From Mugil cephalus (taxonomy: Eukaryota > Chordata > Actinopteri > Mugiliformes > Mugilidae), in contig NC_061779.1 of NCBI RefSeq assembly GCF_022458985.1, forward strand, positions 15,731,001 through 15,795,000: 64,000 nt of DNA, written 5' to 3'. Positions 34,501-47,791 of this stretch are shown piece after piece. Each line of letters starts with the position of its first letter. Positions within the stretch are counted from its first letter, which is position 1. The notes below the pieces were generated by a model, which saw only the letters and a list, made by a program, of their open reading frames with translations, did no database searches and was not told where the DNA came from. Both the position numbers and the translations under genes were made by a program.

Positions 34501-36911
34501 TACTGGACAGTTATCACTCTGCTCCTTGAGAGACACAGTTGTTTTCTCCTTGTCATCACGCAGACCGTATTGCAGCTACATTGCAGTTTCTTCCCAGTCA
34601 AAGCTCTCTTGGCAGGGCTTGAACCCAGTGTTGAGGCCTGGCGGCAGCTGAGGCTGCTGCGAGCGGTGGTCTGCTATGCTCGTGCAGCGTTTGAAGGTGC
34701 TCCCACCGTCAGTGGAATGCAGCGCCGGGCCTTTTGCATGGGGCCTTCCAAAAGGGAGAGGAAGCAAGGGGTGGGGACCCAGAAAGAAAGAAAAAGAGGA
34801 GGGGTGACCTTTGAACAGTGCCATCAGAAAATTACGAGTCACTTTTCTATTGGGGGAAATACAGCAGACACGCCAGTTCCTTTAAAAGATGCTCATCGCT
34901 GGAGCTGGAAATCATTCAGGTTCCTCCATCACCAGGGCCTTTCTAAAGTTTTCATTTCTGCTCTGACTAGCAGGGATCAAGGAGTGAGGAGGGATTCCTC
35001 AGGAGGCTTGAGCAAAGAAATCTGTTGATAATCTGAAACACGTCAAAATATTTGTTTTAAACCAAAGAGATCTAATTAACCAAACCAATCTGTATCATGT
35101 ATCATGGATTAATGTTATATTGATAAAGCCTTTAAACATTTTAATGGTTTGTTGTCACTTCCACATGTAGAGCTGAATACTAACACACGAATTTGTTTTT
35201 ATTCAGTTGCTGACCAGCAGTGACATACATTTACTAAGTGGGGTTTGACAAATCTGAGCACAGTACAGACTGTTACAGTGTCTTATCAATTTTGCTGATG
35301 TTGGACAGTATGTTAATGAAAATGCTAACCCTAAACAAGAGCTTCAAATGAGTTCGTACCTCACATTTTCAGTAGTGGCGACTAATGCACACTGCGTTAG
35401 GAGAGTTGAGCTGAGCATGAGCACACAAATATAAGAGGGAAGGAAGGTGGATTGTGACGCCGATGACAATGCTGAGTTACTGGGGGAACGGCGGGTTATC
35501 TTGCGACCACAGCTGAGGAAAACCACAGTGCGCTCTGAAATTTGCCTGCATGTAAAAGTTTGTATACTGTGATAGGTCAGGACATTGATAGAGGGTGAAG
35601 AGAAAGGTGGGGGTGGTAGCTTTAACATTTCCTCTCACAGCAATGTGGACAGGAGCCCATGGCGCCTATGAAAGGAATGAGCTCGTGGAGATGGCGGCGC
35701 CTTTGTTTCCAAGGCATTACCTAAACCTTTACATTTCCTGTCTTGAACTCCCACACACATGCAAATTGGCACACACACACAGTAGGACAAATGTATCAGA
35801 CTGCACTCATTGTAATCAGCACAATCTTCTGCACGTACACGGAGCCACAAAGATATGGATGCATACCTTGGCAGTGACTCAGTGCGTGTGTAAGCGCTCT
35901 GATACACATTCATGTGTGCGCGAGTGCAGAATTCATTGTTTAAAATGTTTATTGACGACTTTCACCTTTGCATGTCACAAACAGCGCCAGGAGAAGAAAA
36001 TAAATCTTCATACTGTGTTTCATTGAAACCTTTCGGACTAAGTCAGCTACCTCCCAGTGGGCACTCTGTCACTGTATCAGAGAGGATGATTGATAATACT
36101 GTTAATCACCAGATTAACCGCAGCCGTGCTGTAGGATCCAGTGTGTTTTTTGTCTATCAGCACTTGCATGTGTACGTGTGTGAGCTGGGCGCCCAATACG
36201 ATTCCGTCTCCATTTGTTAACCAAGTGTAGCACAAGCCAAGCTTTGCTCCAGAGTCTTTCTGGAAAACCTAGTAATTGTTTGCAGTCAGCATTATATTAT
36301 GTGAAGCTTGTAGGAGACAGCTGGTTCAGTACCCTGCTCATGACAAGTTCAAGAAAGCATATTACTCCACGATCAGATTTAGTTTCAGTCAGCTTATGTG
36401 GTTTTAGTCCGGCCTTTATACCTAAGCTGATCTGTCCACAGAGGTACTATAACAAAATTCAGTCCAATAGGGAAGGATGTGCGAAATAGTGGTGGAGATT
36501 TTGTTCTCAGCAGCGCGTTAGACAGATGGAAGTGAAAAGGACCTGAACATACTGGCAGATCCTGGATGTAAGGCAATCCAGTATAACCACAGCAAAAGGC
36601 TGTTGATTTAGGTTGGGCTAAATGTGGCGGGCTTCTTTATGTTGCAGCCGGGGAATTCCTCAAATCACTACATGAGGTTTAGGCCCTAATATGATGTGGT
36701 TTGGTCGGGGATGGCAGATGGGAGTTCGGGGGTAGGAGCTGAGGAGAATGTCTCTGTCACAGCTGAAATTTGTAAACTAATTGACCACCCAAACACAGCA
36801 TTCCTGTTCCACCGGCCTTTCTCCTGAGACCGACAAACAAACCCAGAACTCAAGAACACCTCCACCCGACCCGCAGACTGTAGTGTGATTAATTACATTT
36901 TCCCTTTTCCA

Positions 36912-36948
36912 TTTTTTTTTTTTTTTTTGCTTTCTTTCTTTCTTTCTT
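36912..36948. repeat. Poly-T run followed by CTTT microsatellite
   Basis: About 17 T followed by about five TTTC units. Confidence 0.95.
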
Positions 36949-38682
36949 GCTCACTCCCTCGATCTCCCGGGCCTAGTGTATTGGTCTGAGTAGTTAACCT
37001 CCCTTGGTACTCTAAGTTAAACATCCTTGTAATGTCAGACCAGCCAAAAGGAAATCCACCGTGTTTTCTTTTTCTGCTGTCGTTTTTACTTGTCGTAATG
37101 ATTCATTATTCATAGGTCTGCATGCTCATTTTTCTGTTTTGCTGAGCCTTTTCAGTCTCAAATATCCAGTTGCCTGGATACAGATGTAGTGAACAATGTT
37201 TTGGAGTAAGGTAAAAATAAACAAGTCCTTTTGACTCTCAAGTCAACTAGAAGGAGGGAAAAATGGGCACACTAGGAAATTGGGCCAAATGTAGCGATGG
37301 AAGTTTGACATGCTTATTCCAACGGCGAAGGTCAAATGATAATAAAAGTTAAGATTACTCCCACAGGATTGGATCTGAGATCATTACATTAGCTAGGTAG
37401 CAGTGTAATCAATATATGTCTGGGACATATTCTAAAGGCAGTGGTTACTTCACAGGTAAGAATGTGTTCCTTGGGGCTCTGTTTTTTTGGCCAGGATCCC
37501 AGTTGCAGTTACAGCTCCTCTTATCTCTTGTCTCATCTAAAGCAAATATTGACTACAGAGATTTAGGCATTCTTTGCATTTTTTTGTTGGAGCGACCAAG
37601 CGACAGGTACTAGACTCCCGTTTTAGGAAATCTTGATTTCCTCACTCTTATTACTTATTTACTAAACCATCTCAGCAAAAAGCATACGGACAAACACACA
37701 TTCCGAATGACTATTGACAAGACATAATAGCCGACATATGAGACATAGCAAATCTGTTTCTTAAACACGGAGCTGCAGCCAGATGACAGTCGGCTTAGTT
37801 TAGCGTGAAGAGTGAAAACAGGAAGAGATTTGGCCGACCTCTGACACCCGCTCATCAGTATTGGGTTTGTTTAATCCTTGTTAAAACGTAGTTGTTTCTT
37901 TGGTTCGTGTAATCTACCATCTGACATTAGCTCATTGCAAATTTTCTTTATCTGACTATATCACTCCCATTTTCATGACACCTAAATGTTGGAGAGGTTC
38001 ATCTCATGACCATCTTTGATGTCAGCCCCTGACTCTAAAGATGTCGAGCTACACTAATGGAGGTATTAGGCCGAGCAGGCCCGACGGTGGTCGGAGGAAT
38101 GTGTGAACACAGTGACAAAACCATTTATTTACAGGCACTTCCACAGTGAGGTCTAGCACCCACAGCCCAAGCGCAACCCCAGGCCACAGCTGCGTGTGAA
38201 CAGTGTAGGGACTGCCCCGTTCACTTTGATCGGCCGACATGCGAGCGTCCCTGATCTCTAGGAACACCACCCATCTTGTTTGATATTCTAAGTGCACAAA
38301 CTGAGACATTCCAGACGTGCGAACTGCCCGTGACAAATGATCACCCTTTGGGTTTTCGGTTTTCTTGGCACCGTGAAGTGGGTCTAAGGCTGAGAGTTTT
38401 CCCTCCTCTCCACCTTCAGGAACTGGAACGGCACCGCAGAATGTGAGCGAGTCCTGGTTTAGATTGTTATGTTTGAGAGAGAGCCTCCAGGGTGGGGATA
38501 TGATCTTTTATTGACCTTATTTACACTGGACAGCCTGGACTCGGAACACCGACAGGTCTGTGTGTCGTTTAGTGTGATGTTGACTGGATTAAATCAACAT
38601 CAATAATAGGCAGAGCACAAACGAGGCTGCAAGTTGGTTTCGTTTTAGTTTCGAGCAATAACCCTTTGAGGAGAGAGAAGTG

Positions 38683-38728
38683 AAAATAACATTTGTTACT
38701 GCCAGAAAATAACATTTGTTACTGCCAG
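38683..38728. repeat. Perfect 23-bp tandem duplication
   Basis: The unit beginning AAAATAACATTTGTTACT and ending GCCAG occurs twice with no mismatch (38683-38705, 38706-38728), so it is a recent slippage or duplication event. Confidence 0.95.
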
Positions 38729-41700
38729 ATTAGTCATTGCATATTAGGGGGTGATGTTGGTTTTGATTGTTTTCCAACTCTGCTCCAATTCCTTCAGTGG
38801 TCACATGAAATATGTCCTTTTTAATTCAGAACTTGGGTCTCGAGGTGCACTCCATGTTTTAAAAGGCATTATCGAAGGCCATTGATTTCTCCGTTTCATT
38901 AAACAAGCCTCGCCATGTGCCATAACTGATGTCATTCTACAGTTTCCTGTCATTTTCCAGGCAGGCAGTGTTTCACGTGCCCTTCTCTAAAGTCCATCCA
39001 GTTAAATCCTGACATGATTGAATCTTTTACACTTCATTTGTAGCATTCATCAAAATACGGTTGGATCATGAAACTTTGGCTGACTACCGTCCAAAGTAAT
39101 CTAACCGCACCAAAAGAAATGCTGATACATAGATTTCCCCAATGAAATGATGACGTTTGGTAATTCAAAGTGGATAGAAATGCTTCAGAGAAAATGTTGA
39201 GTCCCTGTTCAATCCTAAATTAATTCCAAGCTCTCCTTGTAAAGTTTGCCTCGGGCACTGTTGTCACTCAAAAGTTGCCAGGAACTTTCAGATTGGCGTG
39301 GGGACTTTTTGGAAGAGAATCTCAATCTGTGAAGACTGAAGCCTAGATTGCTGCATTCGTCTCTCACCAGTCTTGGATTGCTTTGCTGGATCACGGTTGC
39401 AGTCGCAAGCAGCGTTTGCCTCACATTGTCCCATTTCCCACTCCTGCTTTCGCTGCTTCACTCTGGTGAAAATGAAGATTGCTGCCAGATAAAAAGATGG
39501 CAGCAGATTTAACAAGAATGCTTCCAAGATCTTAACTACTCCTGGCCGCATGTGAAGGTTTGTGCACGTTGACGTCGGCGTTTGTGTGCTCATGTATTTC
39601 AAGTACTGTTAAGAAGCAGATTGTAATCGCAAATGCCATGTATGATCAGCTGTGGTGTGTCTGAGACCTTGTCTGAAGAAAATCAAGACTCTGAGCTGCT
39701 GTAATAAAGGTGGCTTCAAATAAAACACTCTTTTGGGGAGGCAATAACAAATTATAGTGCTTTTGCAGCTTCATGCTGGGGTACGCGGTACTAGCTGATT
39801 CACATTATTGGTTGCAACAGAAAAAAATAAATGTATTTGTTCAGTGTGCATGTCGTATCTAAAGAGGGCGCTGAGAAGTAGCGGCGTATTCACCTTTTTC
39901 CCATAGCTGGACTGTGAGGAAGAAGTCCTCCATGACTGAGGGTTACATTGTGGGGCCAGGGAGGAAGTGTTGTGGAGGGGCTGTAAGGGTGTTGCTAAGC
40001 AACAGGGTGGGCAACTTGGCGTAATGAGTGTGGGGCTCAAGAGCTGTCTGCTCAGTGTTCCAGGTCCTGACAAGAACAGACAGGCTGGCCTGGGACGGCC
40101 TGCATGGAGCTGCCACCACGGCCACCTGCTCACAGCAATCATCACCAGCGCTCCAGCCAGCCACCGATACAGCATACAGACCCAATTAAGAGCTCTGCAT
40201 GTCCCCCTCCAGCCAGCCATCACTAACACTCCTGCAAGTCTGACAAGGCTGCCTTTTTTCCCCTTAGCAAATCTCTAATTAACAACATTGGCAGTGGTGA
40301 GGCCCGGCAGTACAGAGCTGCTGAAAGGGGCTGGGACTCTGCTCGGGTAATCAGCTTAAATACAGGTTTATTTCCTGCCCCCTGTGCCTCGCTACTTCCA
40401 GCAGAGATTGCATTCTTTTATCTGTTTATCTCCAATTTCCTCTGACTTGTAACGTGTCTCTCAGACACACTGTCACCTCCACTTAAGGCCAGACTGGCTG
40501 CTCCTGCGATCAGATGGTTTCAGAGCAGTGATCAGAGTTGGTTTTGGCAGAGAATAGCTCTCAACAACGAGTCTGTCTGTTCCATTGCTTCCCACCTCCT
40601 TGATCTTAGCTGCAGAAACACTACTAAACAGGATCAAAGAGGTCCACGCTGAAAACGGACCTTTTCTTCATGTTGTATTTAATAATTCATTGCATTGTGA
40701 AGAAAGTATTTTGTGAAAGATAGCGATCGACTATGGCTCTTTATGACACTTCCTGTTAACTGGACAATTACATTAATTAGTTAAAATATGGAGAAAAAAA
40801 AAGTGTGAAATTACCTCATTATCAGAACACGATTAAAAGAGCTGTGTTTGAGCTGAGAGCAGAGGAGGCAGAGGAATTTCCTTTCAGTAGGGAGGTGTTA
40901 TTGTTGGAGCCCTGTGCAAGAGCAGTTTGGGACCAATTCTTGATACAGCACCACTGCTATTGATTGTCTCTGTAGTGCAGTTCACACCAAAACAATTTAG
41001 TTCAATTTATTGTAAAATGTAAGCGTGGACATTGTGTATTACTGAACACATTTGAGTATATTTTTTGGCTGTAACAATAATCTCCGGTGGCCAGTTTTCC
41101 ACTCTTTCTTTGGCTTCTTTGGATGTTGTGATTAATGAGACATAATGATGCACTGTGTGGCCTTTTGATCTTTAAAAGAAGAGACATTTTTACGGACGTT
41201 CTCTTTGGATGTTCTCGCAAAGTATTCGCTATTGAGGACAAAAAGTGCAAAGTGTTTATAAATGACAATAAATATTATGATGGGCTTATTTTGATGAAAT
41301 ATATGTGGCTGTCCTTCCTCTCTCTGGTGGATTGATTTTTTATAAATTTACCATCCATATGTTTTCACATGATGAAACTCTTGATTTAGACTTTAGACCC
41401 AAAGCGTGCTGGGAAAGACTTAAGTCCCCTTGATCCTGAACAGTTGAAGCTTTGCAGAAAAAGAGTGTACAGATAGTTCAGAGACTAAACAGCAGAGGGC
41501 ACTGTTTGTCAGACAGCATAAACCCTTTACAGCATGTTTAAGGTACAAATAAAAAGCATATTCCCGTGTTGTATTCATAGTATTTATAAACGTTTTTGTT
41601 TTTTTTACTTCAAAAACGAGCTGGAGAAGGTGTCTGGTTTTATGGTATTTTACATCATCCTCAGCCAGTATTTCTTCATTAACACCGTCTTTTACTTTTT

Positions 41701-44700
41701 ATGTAATTCCCAAATCAACACACAAGGCAGACAGAGACATTTGGTCTGAGGTGTTCATTGTGACGGGTAATAGATAAACCAACGACAGCGAGGTGTTGGC
41801 TGAAACGCTTCAGGCCTCTAAATCAGAGGAAAACACTTGAGAAATACCTGGAAACACTGCTGCGATGAGACACAGTGCAAACACATAATTTCCTGCAGCG
41901 CTGAAACACAACAGCGCACACCAGAAATCCTCTTGCCAGCGTGTCATTTTGTTCACTGGTGGAAATTTAAGATTCCAAGGGAAAATCGTATTTTGATCAT
42001 AGCTCATAGTTGGAGCTATGAGAAAACCTGACAAGCGGCGGTTTGTAATCCTCGGTAATGTTTGTGGAACTGGGCAGGCTGAAATTTTGAGCTGTCCTTT
42101 CACTGTCCACCGCACATGGAAACATGTTTAGGTATTGGTTTCAGCGCAGGAGGTTCAACAAATACCTAAATGGGGAGATTTGGGTGTGGGGCTGAACAGA
42201 GGGGAGCAGTCTAGCACCAAGGCTTACTCTTTACCTGCATGAGGTCATAGGCTGAAAAAATGGGGAGGGTGTCAGTCACGATCTCCAACCTCCTGTGCTC
42301 TGGTAGCCCCTGCATGACTGATGGTTCTGAGTGTGCATGCATGTTTTTCTGTCGTGAACAATGAATTTGTAGAACCCAGTTCCCCGGGCCGACTGTGAAG
42401 AGAGGAGGGAAGAGGGAGGGGTGGAATGATGAAAGGGGGCTGTCATTTCTCTGGCTGCCCCTGGACTGGCAGGGTCTACTCTGGTGAGTCTGGTCTCCAG
42501 GGCCCTCGTCTCACTTAGCCCTCAATATCCCTCTTTCTCTCTGTGGGGCCAGGGCTGCTCTGGATGAAATTTCAGCAGGGGTATGAGGGAATGGTTCATG
42601 GAGTTTAGCACCTTCTTTAACATAGGCAAAATAAATGACTTCTCCTAATGCTCTAATTGGAGGTGGTTTGATGATCAAGTATCACTGGCCTCTAGGGCTG
42701 AAGCACCTCGTTGTTTTGCTACGGCTACGTGAAAGAGCCCGTCTGTACCTGTTTTTAAAGTGAGGAGGGAAAATGCCTAGTAGTATGCGGTCTGTCAGGT
42801 CCTCTGAACTGTCTTTTTTCCATGAAGTCAAAGTAAAACATTTGACATTTTAAGTTAAGCCAGGCTACTGATCTCCCCACCTCAAAATCCCTCCCCCTGG
42901 CTGGGATCTCTGCACGGATTGTGAATCAAATGAGAGCCTTAAAATTGGTTCAGCCTCTCCAGCTCTCAGCATCTCTCTCCCTCCCTCTCCGTTGTTTGGT
43001 GGGTGACTGTCTAGGCTCCTCCGTAGTCTGTCCATGTGTTACAGATTTTGAGAACGAAAACAACCAGAGGTTAATGGACGCACCTATAATCTCAAGAAGT
43101 CCTCCTCGGTTTTCAAAAACACTCCTCCTTTCCCAGACATTAGTCAGAGTCCGACCCCTGCTGATCTGCTGCACTAACAGCAAGACTCACACACGTTACT
43201 TACTGTATGTGTGTGCCTAGCATCGCCGATGTATTTCCTAACCTCTGGCACATAACGTCTGTCTGTCTTTCATATCTGAACTGACTGGAGGATATCACTG
43301 TTTCGCTCACAAAAAACAAACAAACTTCAATTTAGCCACATCCTTTTCCCTTCTGACAAAGACATAATTTCCATGCAAAATCTCCTAACCCAATCCCAGA
43401 GTGGGCTTGTTATACTGCTTTGTGTTTAAAATGGGGTAAGTAAACTGAATTAATGATGAGTGAATCAGGCAGCCCACAGACAGACTGGGCCTGTACCCAA
43501 CACAGACTGATGGCAAGTTGCAGCTAAAAAACCATGTTTACTTACTTTGCTGTTTGGAAGAACCAGACGTACTATGTATTGCACATGTCCAGTTAACTGG
43601 TCAGTAAAGGGTGATGTGGTGCGTAGTTTTTTTTTTTTTTTTAACTTTTCTATTGTTTAAGGGTTGTCAGAGGAAAGTTTAGACAGTCAAAATGTGTCAG
43701 AAACAGTGTAAACCACAGTGTTTGTAGCTTAATGTTCCTAATTTGAGTTGTGTTATGGTTAACACTGAGATGTACCTTTGCATGTGAGGTGAAGGGCAGA
43801 GATACTGTAGTGCTTTATAGCTGCAGTGTGACATTTTCCATCACTTTCCCAGGTTAGCCCTGTGTGAGGCTTTAGGCCGGCCCGCTGTTTACAGTACCTC
43901 CCCTTCAGCCTGCTGCTCCTCAATGAAATTTCTATTTATAGAGGCCACTGGCGTGCAGAGAGTCATCTGCTTGTTCTGAATGAGGTCTGGTGGTTTTGAC
44001 AAGGTTAGCTGGATTAAAGCATTGGGGGAGGGCAGGCAGGGGGGCTGAAGGACGGGTCACAGGGGCTGGCTGGGGTGAGAAGGCCATCATGAGAAGACTG
44101 GCTGCCTTTATTGTATGTGATGGTCAGTGTCAGCACACTATTTAGTGAAATGCCGGACATGTGATGAAGCTGGGTTAGCCAAACATTTACTCAAACTCCA
44201 GTTTTATCCCTTTAATGTGGCATTCATGCCTGCCCTTCACTTACACTGACACTTGCAAGTATGCATTCAGTTTTTATGACGGGAGATTTTTATGATGACA
44301 GTATAAAGTAAGAACTGTTTGAACCAGTCAGCAGCGTCACGAACGTGTTATAATTTGGACGACACTGTTCTATAGACACACTTATAGACACACCCAGTGA
44401 ACCAGCCAATGGTGTTCTCCAACGTGGGTGAGCATTTGTAAAAAAAATAAGGTGGAAATGTTTTCAGCTGAATATGAAAATATTTTGACTGATGCACTGA
44501 AGGGGGGCGTGCCACAGGACCCTTTGGCTAATATCTGTGTTGTGTCGAGGAGATGTTTTCTGCAGAATTCATTGTGGCAAAACAGAGTGGGAAAATGTGG
44601 CAATTTCCTTAATCCTCGCATAGTTTTTCCCCCTCCTCTGTCTTTGTTTTGATTCCTCGGTGTGTGGTGGTGTTTCCCACACAGTGGTGCTGCAGCCAAC

Positions 44701-46769
44701 TTGCCCTGCTCCATTGTGCTGCTGGCCTCTCTTTGAACCTGTGCAGCTATAAACATGGCTAAGTGCTCTTCATCAGACTTTCAGGAGGACAATACTGTGA
44801 CAGGAATTTGCTGTACGCTGTCCCACTGCCACACAGCGGAGCAAAAGGGAAAGAAGCTGGGGCGAAATTCTGAAGTTAAAGCGGGAAAGTCATGCACACA
44901 GACACTTTTAATTAAAGGGTGAGTTTATTATCTGGACCCTTTTTCAAAGGTTACATTGGAATTAAAGCCTTTTGTTTAAGGTGGTCAGTTCTTGGTAATG
45001 ATAATCCTGTCCTCGGGCCCTAACGTAAGCCGTCCTTGATTCTGGATGAGCAGATTGTCAGCGCTGCTGTCGAACCAGTTTTCCTGTCTGAGAGTTTGCT
45101 CTCTGGCTGTCGAAACACGGAGAACTGGTTCAAAATTAGGCTTTGGCGCCGAACTAGACGTGAGAGACTTGGTGGCACTAGCGAAATTTCAGCCTGAAGC
45201 CCCACACAAACACACGCACGCACACTATCATCGTCATCATCTGCCTCCCATGTTCCTCCTTCCTTGGGCTATTCTCTCTTCCAAGCAGAGTTCAGCCAAA
45301 CCTAAACAGAGATCTGATCTTTCTCTCTTTTAATATTGAAGTGGAGCCTCCTGCGGATCTCTGTAAGCTGCTGATTTGGTTTCAAAGATTTGGCCAGCTA
45401 TCTTCTTAGTATCTCCCAGAAAAAACATTGTCAATGTGTGGTCAGGATAAGCTATGTAGGGATGAAGTGCAAATGAATGCCAGTGTGGTCGTGTTTGGAC
45501 AATTTAGCAAGGCTGCAGAGGAAAAACCCTCAAAGTCATCTAAACATAGGGACTCTGAAACCTCCCAGTCTCTCACGGTTTTGGCTTAGGGTTCGATGAT
45601 AGGCAGCTCCTATGATGACTTGAGAGGGATACTGCTCTGGAGTAATGGACAGCCACGCTAATCAGTATTTTCTTCACTGTTCAAAACTCATAAGTGTACT
45701 GTTGTCTTTTTCGTGAACTCTGTCTGTCTCTTACATCTGTATTTTTGTACTGCCCCTGCTCATGTTCTTAAGCACGCATTGTTTATAAACACAAATATAT
45801 TGTAATATAGATAATATATTAACACATGCACTTCATTTGCATATACAGTGGCTGAAAGATAAAAGATTCATTCCAACATACTTAAAACACCTTGTCCAGG
45901 TATGAGACTTTCCAGTCACAGCAGAGTTTTCTCAGATCAGAGACAGTTTCATTCAAGACTTCAATTAAGGTCTCCACAACCCTTGACTCATTTTCCACTC
46001 TCTAATTTTTCTAATGGCTAGGACAGGAGGCTGAGAGCAGCACAGCCAGCACTGCACTCCTCATTAGCTCTAGCACCGCCGCCCGTGCTGCATTTAACTT
46101 AATAATGAGGCCAAATTAACAGCAGCCCTGGCCTTGCTCCAGGTGCATTGTGGGTGAGATTGAGGGTTAGGAGGACTGGAGGGGGAGTACCTGGCGAGCT
46201 AAGGGGGTTTAGACAAAGCGAGTGAATAATGAGTGGAAACACAATATATCAGGGCTCCCTCCTTAAGTAGGGCTGTCAGGATGGCATGGGTGTCAGTTCA
46301 TTTTGATCCACACAAACAAAAACTAAATGTGTTTTGAAGTAGGTAAAAGTTAAAAGCTGTTAAAAGCTGCACACTTGTCCTCATTAATTGGGTAAGACCA
46401 ACAAAGGCAAGGCTAATATCATCAAGGCAACATTTTGCTATTTTTGTTATTAATTCTAGGCTTTGCAAAACCAAGCCATTTCCATCAGTGAAACCTTCGT
46501 TCAGTCTTATGTTCAAGTTGTCATTAGCCACTGTCATTATACAAGTGTGTCTGGCTGCCAAAACTTCCACACACAGACACCTCCAAGAAGACAGTGACAA
46601 CTACATGATTGAACTATTTGTCATTTCTTGCGCTGAAGCTGTTTGAGAGACAGCAGAGGAAGCATGTAGTCTGCAATTTGAATTAATTTGATATATCACC
46701 CAGTGCTAGTCTCTAAATGTTTGGAGTATAATACAAATATTCAGCACACTTAGCATTTGGAGCAGGGTG

Positions 46770-47480
46770 AGTTTTGATGGTAGGAGGAATTAGACATGTG
46801 CTCATCTTGTGGTTGTGATCATCCTCCATCTCAATGCTGCAGTTCTCAATGAATCACAGCAGCCCGAGAAACAAACCAAGGCCTTGAATACCACTTTCTT
46901 TAATCTTTGAACTGCATGCCCTTAGTTTTTGTACTGCAACATGTATTTTTTGGGTTAGCCTTTGTGTGCTGCATTTAGAGGAAATACCAGCTAGGTCTGG
47001 CACAAATACACCCGACCAGGCATAACATTATGACCAGTGACAGGAGAAGTGAATAAGTGAAGTGAATCTTGTGACAGTGCAGTGTTCTGCTGGGAAACGT
47101 TTGGGACCTGACATTTGAATGGACGTTACTTAGACATGTACCACCCACCTGGACCAAACCAGACACCCCCACCCCATAGCAATGACACTCCTTGATGGCA
47201 GAAGCCATCTCCAGCAGAATGCAGCCTGAAACACAAAATGGTTTAGGAATAACTCAGTAAACATGAAGAACCTGCCAAGGTGTTTACCTGGCTTCCAAAT
47301 TCACTAGATCTCAAACTGATCAAGTATCTGTGGGATGATCCACAGAGGCATAATGACACAAGCAGGGTCACAAGTAGTTATAATGTTATGTGTGATCTTT
47401 GTATGTACGTGTTCTCAATCAACCAGAGGATATATTCAATGAAAAGAAATTTGCCCGTGCTCACTAATATGTGTCATCAG
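46770..47480. repeat. Copy 1 of a diverged local duplication, split by a Tc1-like insertion
   Basis: 46770-47006 matches 48725-48975 in order (TGATGGTAG, CATCTTGTGGT, CAAACCAAGGCCTTGAAT, TTTCTTTAATCT, TTTGTGTGCTGCATTTAGAG, CCAGCTAGGTC). After the transposon (47009-47401), 47402-47480 matches about 48995-49110 (GTATGT, CAACC/CAACAGA, GGATATATTCA, TATGTG). Identity is roughly 75-80 percent by eye with indels. Confidence 0.75.
47009..47401. mobile_element. Internally deleted non-autonomous Tc1-like element (copy A)
   Basis: Terminal sequences CACCCGACCAGGCATAACAT (left) and AATGTTATGTGTGATC-type (right) are imperfect inverted repeats flanked by TA dinucleotides (47007-47008 and 47402-47403), the Tc1/mariner target site. 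Internal landmarks of a Tc1 transposase gene remain (GACATGTACCACCCACC, TTCCAAATTCACTAGATC, CTGTGGGATGATCCACAGA), but most of the gene is missing, leaving 393 bp. It interrupts copy 1 of a local duplication. Confidence 0.8.
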
Positions 47481-47791
47481 TTTTGACAGTTTTCTAAATC
47501 TATTACATTGCATTCAACAAAAATATTTACTGAAAATAATCTTTGAAAATACTTTCAGGACTGTAATGATGAAATAATAATAAGAAAAAAAATCTGGCTT
47601 TTCCAATCATCTTCATTGATAAATATTCTGTTGACTGAGTTATAAAGATGCAAAATAATATATTAACAGTAATATAACAATCAGGTTTACTGTATAAGCA
47701 AGTATTTTGTAGTTTTTGTAACTTGTAATCATCCCAAACATACAACAACTTGAACTAAATTAATTTAAAATATATTACTTGGTTCATACTG

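Larger units (their letters stand above)
31570..46765. other. Long stretch with no convincing gene; first part of a gene desert
   Basis: No spliced or intact coding sequence was recognised on either strand. Simple sequence: A-run at 33426-33447, T-run plus CTTT repeats at 36912-36948, 23-bp tandem duplication at 38683-38728, T-run at about 43627-43642. Blocks at 39890-40330, 43840-44100 and 46000-46160 are GC-richer and contain homeodomain- or MEF2-type motifs; they are possible conserved noncoding elements. In mammals the region beyond LCTL leads to SMAD6, so smad6-related regulation is plausible but unproven. Confidence 0.6.

Noticed and set aside
35595-36220. Frames of 143 and 102 codons (+) in the desert
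   Set aside because: Overlapping phases with low-complexity CA-rich DNA; no splice sites or known domains.
39771-40229. 152-codon minus-strand frame
   Set aside because: Trp/Cys/Pro-rich translation typical of an open frame in GC-rich noncoding DNA, with an overlapping 80-codon frame on the same strand. Treated as a possible noncoding element.
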